Of a DNA stretch of 10,259 bases, positions 5,010 through 10,259 are shown piece after piece (within the stretch, counting starts at the first letter, position 1; the number at the start of each line of letters is the position of its first letter). The translations under genes and the position numbers were made by a program. The stretch comes from DASXTW01 sp046726275 (GTDB taxonomy: Bacteria; Actinomycetota; UBA4738), in the NCBI GenBank assembly GCA_046726275.1, contig JBKPAF010000082.1, positions 1 to 10,259 on the forward strand, given 5' to 3'. Under the pieces are notes generated by a model. It was not told where the DNA came from and did no database searches. It saw only the letters and a list, made by a program, of their open reading frames with translations.

Positions 5010-6815
5010 TCAGGAAGTCCGGATCAACTGCTGTGAGCCCTTGCCTCCCCACGTGCGGACCACGCGCTGTTGCGCCTCGGCCGGCGTGGACAGTGGGAGG
5101 CTGAACGAGAACGTCGCTCCGAACCCCGCCGTCGACTGGACCCACAGCTCTCCGGACATCGTCTCGACGAGACGCTTGGAGATATACAGGCCCAGACCGA
5201 TCCCGCCGTTGCTCCGGGTGAGGTGGCCCTCGACCTGATAGAAGCGATCGAAGATGCGGGCCTGCTCCTCCAGCGGGATACCCTCGCCCTGGTCGCTGAC
5301 GGAGACGATCGCCTCCCCGTCCTTCGTACTCACGATGACGTCGACCGGACTTTCCTCCGGCGAGTACTTCATCGCGTTCGACATCAAGTTGCTGATCACC
5401 AGACCGACGGGCGCCGGGTCGGCGATCACCTTCACGGGTCCGATCTCGTCGTGGAACCTCACGATGCGCTCGGGATGCCGGTCCGAGAAGGACCGAATCT
5501 GCTCCATGACACAGGGCCCCAGCTCGATCTCGTGGCGATGCAGGAGCGGCTCCTCTGACTCCACCCGAGAAACGTCCAGGAGGTCGGTGATCAGCCGCTC
5601 TAGACGATCCGTCTGCTTGAGCATGATCCGGTAGTACTCCTGGCGAGCCTCGGCCGAGTCTTCCACGCTTCCGATGAGCAACGCGGACAGGAACCCCTTG
5701 AGGGGCGTGAGAGGCGTCCTGAGCTCGTGGGAGATGGTGGCCACGAAGTCCGACTTGAGCTGCTCGGCCTCTCGGATCGCGGTGACGTCGTGGACCACGG
5801 ACACGTCGGCCCGAACTTTCCCGTCTCGCGTGTTGATGGCGTTCGTCGAGTAGTGGACCCATGCCACCGACCCGTCCTTCCTGATCACCTTCACCGGCGG
5901 CCTCACCCGGCCCGAGGAGGACGGGTCGCTCCCCTGGCCTCCCGGCCCCGTGGATCCCACCGGACCGAGGATCTCGTCCCGCTGGCGATCGATCACCTCG
6001 TCCGCGGAATACCCAGTGATCCGCTCCATCGCCGGGTTCCACGACAGGATTCTTCCGTCGGATGCCGCGACGAAGATCCCGTCGGACGCGTGCTCCACGA
6101 TCAGGCTCCGGACCCGGTCACCCTCACGGACGCTTCGGATCAGGGTTCGGTAGGCCAGCAACGCAAGGAACAACGGGGCGCCCAGGACCGGGAGGTACAG
6201 CGGGCTGGCTGCCCAGATGACGGCGATCTCGAGCCCGATCGCCGTGTTTCCGATGAAGTGGAGCGCGTTGGCTCCGAGCGGCGGGATCAGCACGGCCAAG
6301 AATGGCTTTTTCCCCCCCAGTGAGATGACCTTCGCGACGAGCGTGGCATTCAGGACGGCGTAGGCCGCCATCGACAGGGCCGCCGCCAGCCATGCGTTGG
6401 GCCCCAGCGCGGTGGGCGGTTGGATGGACGCGTAGATCATCTGCGCGACGCTGAGGGCGACCAGGAACTGCCCCACGTTGAACGCCATCTTGTAGACCGG
6501 CACCCTCCGCACGATCTGGCCGGCAGTGATCCCCACAGCGACGGAGAGCATGAGGACGCCGGGGCGGGCGAGCATCAGGGCCCCGACCCATACCGCTTCG
6601 GTGAGGGAGAAATTGAGCGTCTCCGATTGGAAGCGCAAAGGGATAGGGAACTGCTCGGTGATGGTGATGCCGATGACCAGGGCGATGAAGGCCAGGAGGT
6701 CGTTGGCATTCCACACCGTGGTCTCGGGGAGCCGAACCGCCAGGCTCGCCGCTCCCCCGAGCACGACCGCGAGGATCAGCAGCCGGGCTCGAATGGGAAG
6801 GGGAGGCGAGTCCAT
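5010..6815 (-). CDS. Membrane PAS sensor histidine kinase
   Basis: The 601-residue protein opens with several membrane helices over residues 8-225 (hydrophobic runs near 11-28, 38-52, 72-100, 112-130, 141-165, 172-225), a sensor region I cannot name. A PAS domain follows (about 235-350: I-V-E-H-A-S-D-G-I-F-V-A, W-N-P-A-M-E-R-I-T-G-Y-S), with a Gly/Ser/Pro-rich insert near 286-303. The kinase core has the H box I-S-H-E-L-R-T-P-L (H363), N box N-L-M-S-N-A-M-K-Y-S (477-485), D-Q-G-E-G-I-P (508-514), F-D-R-F-Y-Q and G-G-I-G-L-G-L. ATG 6815 is chosen because GGAG lies 6 nt upstream and the subtilase stop is only 2 nt away, indicating translational coupling. The signal is unknown. The partner may be the convergent receiver protein. 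Confidence 0.95.
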   Translation of the reverse strand: MDSPPLPIRARLLILAVVLGGAASLAVRLPETTVWNANDLLAFIALVIGITITEQFPIPLRFQSETLNFSLTEAVWVGALMLARPGVLMLSVAVGITAGQIVRRVPVYKMAFNVGQFLVALSVAQMIYASIQPPTALGPNAWLAAALSMAAYAVLNATLVAKVISLGGKKPFLAVLIPPLGANALHFIGNTAIGLEIAVIWAASPLYLPVLGAPLFLALLAYRTLIRSVREGDRVRSLIVEHASDGIFVAASDGRILSWNPAMERITGYSADEVIDRQRDEILGPVGSTGPGGQGSDPSSSGRVRPPVKVIRKDGSVAWVHYSTNAINTRDGKVRADVSVVHDVTAIREAEQLKSDFVATISHELRTPLTPLKGFLSALLIGSVEDSAEARQEYYRIMLKQTDRLERLITDLLDVSRVESEEPLLHRHEIELGPCVMEQIRSFSDRHPERIVRFHDEIGPVKVIADPAPVGLVISNLMSNAMKYSPEESPVDVIVSTKDGEAIVSVSDQGEGIPLEEQARIFDRFYQVEGHLTRSNGGIGLGLYISKRLVETMSGELWVQSTAGFGATFSFSLPLSTPAEAQQRVVRTWGGKGSQQLIRTS

Positions 6816-6817
6816 CC

Positions 6818-8536
6818 TCAGCTCCAGGAATCCTCGGACCATTCGCTGCCGGACCACTCGTTGCCCGACCATTCATTCCCCGACCACTCGTTGCCGCTCC
6901 AGGTGTTGCCGCTCCAGGTGTTGCCCTCGAACACGCAGGACGACCACGCGTTTCCGCTCCACGAGTTCCCGGTCCAGGAGTTCCCGGTAAAGACGGCCGC
7001 CGTCCAGGTGTTGCCGAGGACGTCGATCTCCCCCGTGACCAGCTCCGGTGTCCCGTCCCCGTCCAGGTCAGCGGAGACGTGATAGGAGCCCCGGCTCGCT
7101 TCGAGAGACCCGAGGCCCGACGACGGGGTGAGGCCCTGGTTGGCCGGGAGGATCCAGCTGTAATTCTTGGCGACCTGGGCGAGAGCCGCGTCCGCGTCGA
7201 CGGTTCCCGAGCCGGATCCGTAGCCGCCCGGGTTGTACGTGATCTTGCGGTCGGCCGTGCGGACAAGAATGGCCTTGGCCAGATCGGGCGTGAGGTTGGG
7301 GCCGGCCGAGAAGAGCAGCGCTGCCACACCGGAGACGGCGGCCGCTGCCTGGGAGGTTCCGGTCCCCTTGAAGTATTGCTGGCCCACGCGCGCCGTGGGG
7401 TGAAGCTGGTCGATGGTGCTTCCGGGAGCGCGGTTGGACACGATGCTGATGGCGGGGGCCACCAGGTCTGGCTTGCCCACTCCGTCCTGGGTGGGACCTC
7501 GACCGGAGAAGGGCGGAACCTGGTCGTCGTTCCGGTTGGGCGTGTTCTTCGTGTCCGCTCCGCCCACCGTGAGCACGAAGGGGTCGTCCCCCGGCTTGCT
7601 CACGGACCCCGGATCTGGGCCCCGGTTACCTGCGGCGGCCACCACGAAGATTCCGGAGCGCCACACGCGCTCGACCGCATAGTCAAGAGGGTCGAGCAGG
7701 TAACTCTGCTTGGAGTCCGTTCCGTAGGAGAGGTTCAGCACTCGGATCGCGTACTGAGCCCGATGGGAGACGATCCACTGCAAGCCCGCGATGACGACGG
7801 AGACGTCGGTTGATCCGTCGGCGCCAGCAACTTTCACCGAGACGAGGTTCGCTCTGGGGGCGACGCCACTCCACTGCCCGTTCGAGGCGGTGCCGTCGCC
7901 GGCGATGATCCCGGCCATGTGCGTGCCGTGCCCGTGTCGGTCGTACCCGTCGTGGTCGGCCGTGAAGTCGACCCGGGCGAGAACGCGATTCCCGAGGTCG
8001 GCCACTCGGGTGATCCCCGTGTCCAGCAAGGCCACCGTCACCCCGGCACCACCGGACGTTCCTCCGGAGGTCGACTGGATGGTCTCGTGCCACGCGGTGT
8101 CCGGGGAGTAGGAGTCGTACTGGGAGAGGTTCGTGCTGGCGGCGCGGAGCCGAGCATCTCCCCACACGCGCCACACGGCCGTCGATGCGGCGAGGGCTTC
8201 CACCGCCCTCCCGGGGAGCCGTGCCGCGAACGAGCCGATGATCGGCAGCTCGTGGGTGACCTGGCCTCCCAGAGCCCAAACCCGGCGTTCGGCGTCGAGC
8301 GAGGCCGGATTGGTCTCGCGGACGATCACTGCGTGCGTGGCCTTGGGACGAGACGCCGCAATTTCGGCGAGGACCGGGTCAGTCTTGGAGAGGGGAGACA
8401 GAGACCCGGCCCCCGCCGAGGCGAGCAGCGACGCCGAGACGACGAGGGCAGTCCACAGCGCCGCAGCCCTGATGGACCTCCCCGCTCGGGGGAGGGAGGT
8501 CGTGACTTCCCATGAGCGCGCGCGGACCTCGGTCAT
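6818..8536 (-). CDS. Secreted S8 subtilase with C-terminal S-G-N-x-W repeats
   Basis: The 572-residue protein has a signal peptide (basic end, hydrophobic core about 23-43, A-S-A-G-A-G-S), an I9-like prodomain (about 66-132), then a subtilisin domain with D172 (A-L-L-D-T-G-I), H203 (G-H-G-T-H-M-A-G), oxyanion N304 (A-A-G-N-R-G) and Ser395 (G-T-G-T-S-Q-A-A-A). The usual Met after that Ser is Gln. Residues 488-501 hold a calcium-type loop (D-L-D-G-D-G-T), and 517-572 a run of S/T-G-N-x-W pentapeptides. It probably degrades proteins outside the cell or at its surface. ATG 8536 has GGGGAG 6 nt upstream and is preferred over the ATG at 8593. Its stop lies 2 nt from the histidine kinase start, so protease and sensor are likely co-expressed. 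Confidence 0.95.
   Translation of the reverse strand: MTEVRARSWEVTTSLPRAGRSIRAAALWTALVVSASLLASAGAGSLSPLSKTDPVLAEIAASRPKATHAVIVRETNPASLDAERRVWALGGQVTHELPIIGSFAARLPGRAVEALAASTAVWRVWGDARLRAASTNLSQYDSYSPDTAWHETIQSTSGGTSGGAGVTVALLDTGITRVADLGNRVLARVDFTADHDGYDRHGHGTHMAGIIAGDGTASNGQWSGVAPRANLVSVKVAGADGSTDVSVVIAGLQWIVSHRAQYAIRVLNLSYGTDSKQSYLLDPLDYAVERVWRSGIFVVAAAGNRGPDPGSVSKPGDDPFVLTVGGADTKNTPNRNDDQVPPFSGRGPTQDGVGKPDLVAPAISIVSNRAPGSTIDQLHPTARVGQQYFKGTGTSQAAAAVSGVAALLFSAGPNLTPDLAKAILVRTADRKITYNPGGYGSGSGTVDADAALAQVAKNYSWILPANQGLTPSSGLGSLEASRGSYHVSADLDGDGTPELVTGEIDVLGNTWTAAVFTGNSWTGNSWSGNAWSSCVFEGNTWSGNTWSGNEWSGNEWSGNEWSGSEWSEDSWS
6821..6988 (-). repeat. Tandem 15-bp repeats coding for S-G-N-x-W pentapeptides
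   Basis: The last 56 codons of the subtilase repeat a 15-nt unit whose product is [S/T]-G-N-[S/T/E/A]-W. About ten units are seen, with one interruption (S-S-C-V-F-E). Three consecutive units near the end are identical at protein level (S-G-N-E-W), and the final units decay to S-G-S-E-W and S-E-D-S-W. The array looks able to change copy number by slippage or recombination. Confidence 0.9.
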
Positions 8537-8599
8537 CGCAGGCTCCCCGAGAAGGGGATGACCTTTTCGGATTGCACGTGTCGTTTGTCCCACAAGCGG

Positions 8600-8640
8600 G
8601 GGGAGCCCGGCATCGCCCAGACGGCTCCATTGGCTTCCCC
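8600..8640 (-). promoter_or_regulatory. Competing hairpins in the leader of the subtilase gene
   Basis: Reading toward the subtilase, GGCTCCCC (8607-8600) can pair either with GGAGCC (8628-8623) or, more distally, with GGGGAAGCC (8640-8632, one bulged A). The two stems exclude each other, as in attenuators or riboswitches. An inner GGC-GAT-GCC stem sits between. I could not match this to a known riboswitch class, and no U tract follows. It lies about 65 nt before the start codon. Confidence 0.25.
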
Positions 8641-8677
8641 AACTGGGTCCAACTTGTCGTCGGCTTCGGGTGATCTC

Positions 8678-8698
8678 ATCGCCCCTCTGAAAGGCGAT
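8678..8698 (-). other. Strong hairpin in the PhyH-subtilase gap
   Basis: ATCGCCTTT and AGGGGCGAT pair over nine positions (two G-U) around loop CAG on the minus strand, about 100 nt after the PhyH stop. The 260-nt gap (8537-8796) holds no gene that I can support. This hairpin could end PhyH transcription inefficiently or be part of the subtilase leader; it lacks a U tract. Confidence 0.4.
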
Positions 8699-8796
8699 CC
8701 GACGAAGTCTTTCGATCTAGGTCTTCGGCAGATCGGGCCTCTGACCTGAGGAAATGGCGGAGAAGTCGGCCCCGGCCACGCCCGGCGCCACTCGGC

Positions 8797-9606
8797 TCAG
8801 GAAAGTGGAGCCTGCGCCTCCCGACGCTCCCGAACCCCACTGAGCAGCACGCCCGGTCGGCCGAGCGACTGGCCGTCCAGCTGCCGGTTGTCCGGGTGCC
8901 GATATCCCATCCTTACAAGACGCCTCGGCTGGTCGGTGCTGTTCATGTACGACCCGTGGATGGTGTTGATGCTGAAGCACACGATGTCGCCGGGGCTGGC
9001 CGGCACGGCCACTGTGTCCTCGAGCCGGTACCGCTCGGTGGGGAGATGAGGATGGCATGGCCGTCCGCCGGCGTCTTGCACGATGTGTTCGAGAGGTCCG
9101 CCTCCGTGCGACCCTGGCAGGAACCGGATCTCTCCGTTCTGGTGGCTGGTGGCGTCGAGGTGGAGCAGCACGTCGACGTAGCGATCGTCCTCATGCGGGT
9201 AGAAGGGATAGTCCTGGTGCATGGGAAACGGCGCACCCCGCTCAGGCGGCTTCACGTGCATGGTGGTGTGATGGAACTCAACGGCGGGACCGAGCAGGCT
9301 CACCAGGGTCGTGGCCAGGCACGGATGCGTGACGGCTCGAGCCCACGCCGCCGAGTAGAGCTGGAGATCATGGAGGGCTGACAGCTTGATCGTCTGGGCG
9401 AGCTGTGAATCGAGGTAAGCCTCCCGCCACGGGCCAGTCCACGCGGCCTCGAAGCTCCATTCCTGGATCAGCCGGTCGAGGTCGTCCGCGAGCTCAGCCG
9501 TCTCCTCGGGACCGAAGACTCCAGGGACGTGGAGGTATCCGTTCTCGCGATAGAAGGCGCGCTGTTCTTCAGGAGTCATGTTCATCCAGCTGACCGAGCC
9601 AGGCAC
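8797..9606 (-). CDS. PhyH-family Fe(II)/2-oxoglutarate dioxygenase
   Basis: The 269-residue product matches phytanoyl-CoA dioxygenase-like enzymes in length and layout: N-terminal F-Y-R-E-N-G-Y-L-H-V-P-G-V-F, iron ligands H130 and D132 in P-M-H-Q-D-Y-P-F-Y, distal H217 in N-T-I-H-G-S-Y, and R228/R229 eleven residues later for 2-oxoglutarate. L-L-H-L-D-A-T and G-E-I-R-F-L-P-G-S-H are further core motifs. Such enzymes hydroxylate small molecules, often in secondary metabolism or lipid and phosphonate breakdown; the substrate here is unknown. The start could be GTG 9606, with a weak GAAGAG upstream, or ATG 9585 or 9579, which better match where relatives begin. No neighbour suggests a pathway. 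Confidence 0.9.
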   Translation of the reverse strand: MPGSVSWMNMTPEEQRAFYRENGYLHVPGVFGPEETAELADDLDRLIQEWSFEAAWTGPWREAYLDSQLAQTIKLSALHDLQLYSAAWARAVTHPCLATTLVSLLGPAVEFHHTTMHVKPPERGAPFPMHQDYPFYPHEDDRYVDVLLHLDATSHQNGEIRFLPGSHGGGPLEHIVQDAGGRPCHPHLPTERYRLEDTVAVPASPGDIVCFSINTIHGSYMNSTDQPRRLVRMGYRHPDNRQLDGQSLGRPGVLLSGVRERREAQAPLS

Positions 9607-9650
9607 CGCAGCTCTTCGATCACTCTAGCGGGTCGAGCTCACCTCTCGGC

Positions 9651-9662
9651 ACGACCCGTCGT
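9651..9662. promoter_or_regulatory. Small inverted repeat upstream of the PhyH gene
   Basis: ACGAC-CC-GTCGT forms a near-continuous dyad 45 nt before the earliest PhyH start, in the 174-nt gap to the Cys-rich gene. It could be a regulator site, but it is short and may be chance. No clear -10/-35 pair was found around it. Confidence 0.2.
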
Positions 9663-9780
9663 TACCGCCCTCCGGCAGCGCGAAGGCCCGGTTCCATGGC
9701 GGAGACCGAGCTTTCGCGACTACCTCGAGTCATCAGAGCTAGGTATACGCATCAACTCCTGGCCTCGAGGACCTGCTTGG

Positions 9781-10259
9781 CTAGCGGGGCCTGGCGATCC
9801 TCGTCCCCTTCGGGGCGTAGAACCGTGCGCTCGAACCGCAGGGGTGGAAGCAGGCGCTGTTGTCCCCCGGCTTATCGCAGACGCATGTCTGATCGCCCAT
9901 CAGGCCGCATCGCGTACCGGGAATGCAATCGGCGTCTGACTTGCAGGTCGAGCCGTCGGGATCGCAGTGGTAGGCAACGTCCCAGCAGATGCAGCTGCCG
10001 TCCAGCAGGACCGAGCACCCCGCCCCTCCGCAGCCGGGCGGGAGTGGGCCACATGCGGAGTTCGGACCACAGAAGTCGGGGTTACCACCGCACAGATCGA
10101 ACGGCACACACATGGGCGACCCCTGGGCGAACGCGGGCGCACGGAAGCTGGTGAGGATAGGAGCCGACCACGCCACGGCGGCCCCAGCACCGATCTGCTT
10201 GAGGACTTTCCTACGGGAGACTCCGTCGACGGGGGCGTCGACTTCACGCGGCTCTTCAG
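9781..10259 (-). CDS. Tat-exported cysteine-rich protein, N-terminus beyond right edge
   Basis: The in-window part (158 residues) begins E-E-P-R-E-V-D-A-P-V-D-G-V with no start codon in frame, so the gene begins outside. It then has a twin-arginine signal S-R-R-K-V-L-K, a hydrophobic stretch I-G-A-G-A-A-V-A-W-S-A-P-I-L and a likely cleavage site A-F-A before Q-G. The mature region carries 16 cysteines in C-G-G-N-P-D-F-C, C-G-G-A-G-C, C-I-C, C-K-S-D-A-D-C, C-V-C and similar patterns, like small EGF-type or knot-like secreted proteins. Tat export suggests folding or cofactor loading before export, and the even cysteine number suits disulfides or metal binding. Function is unknown. An in-frame GTG at 10176 would lose the twin arginines and is rejected as start. 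Confidence 0.82.
   Translation of the reverse strand, partial: EEPREVDAPVDGVSRRKVLKQIGAGAAVAWSAPILTSFRAPAFAQGSPMCVPFDLCGGNPDFCGPNSACGPLPPGCGGAGCSVLLDGSCICWDVAYHCDPDGSTCKSDADCIPGTRCGLMGDQTCVCDKPGDNSACFHPCGSSARFYAPKGTRIARPR

Noticed and set aside
6124..7329. Open frame of 401 codons on the minus strand across the kinase-subtilase junction
   Set aside because: It is out of frame with two clear genes and composed mostly of Arg, Pro, Ser and Gly.
1..10259. CRISPR array, insertion sequence or prophage
   Set aside because: No regularly spaced direct repeats, transposase, integrase or terminal inverted repeats were found; the only tandem array is the coding repeat of the subtilase.

Overview
The window is high-GC DNA (by eye about two thirds G+C) with dense genes, GTG starts and clear Shine-Dalgarno sites. 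UGA is a normal stop here: the sigma gene ends at TGA in a 4-nt overlap with the next start. Gene content (ECF sigma with zinc anti-sigma, Tat-exported Cys-rich protein, subtilase with S-G-N-x-W repeats, PhyH dioxygenase, an MBL-like protein of the WHERD type) fits a free-living Actinomycetota-like bacterium or a neighbouring deep terrestrial lineage. This placement is inference, since the window has no marker gene that settles it.

Left region (1-2420). Two leftward genes, a histidine-rich four-helix membrane protein and a small double CxxC zinc-ribbon protein cut by the window edge, are separated by a perfect 26-bp palindrome. Divergent from them is a tight rightward operon: ECF sigma factor, overlapping HxxxCxxC anti-sigma factor, and an ArsM-like SAM methyltransferase. 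The methyltransferase frame is interrupted by a single TGA exactly where ArsM proteins carry their conserved Cys (W-A-G-C-V-x-G-A-L). The frame continues with family-like sequence, and a SECIS-like hairpin (9-bp stem, 5-nt loop CGUGU) starts at the right distance after the TGA. I read this as a selenocysteine-containing methyltransferase of 266 residues with Sec193. The other two cysteine positions typical of ArsM are Val and Gly here, so substrate and chemistry may differ from arsenite methylation. An ECF-type promoter candidate in the divergent intergenic region suggests the sigma factor may also drive the membrane and zinc-ribbon genes.

Middle region (2421-5009). A DUF1579-like soluble protein is followed by an MBL-like protein whose frame is broken by one extra G in a run of eight. 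Next come tRNA-Val(GAC) with encoded CCA on the minus strand, a cupin protein with a C-terminal zinc ribbon (minus), and a stand-alone receiver protein (plus).

Right region (5010-10259), all leftward: a membrane PAS histidine kinase sits 2 nt downstream of a secreted subtilase gene, an apparent protease-kinase operon that converges on the receiver gene. Upstream are a roughly 260-nt leader/intergenic stretch with several hairpins, a PhyH-type Fe(II)/2-oxoglutarate dioxygenase, and a Tat-exported protein with 16 cysteines that runs off the right edge. The strongest candidate for something undescribed is the sigma/anti-sigma/Sec-methyltransferase operon.
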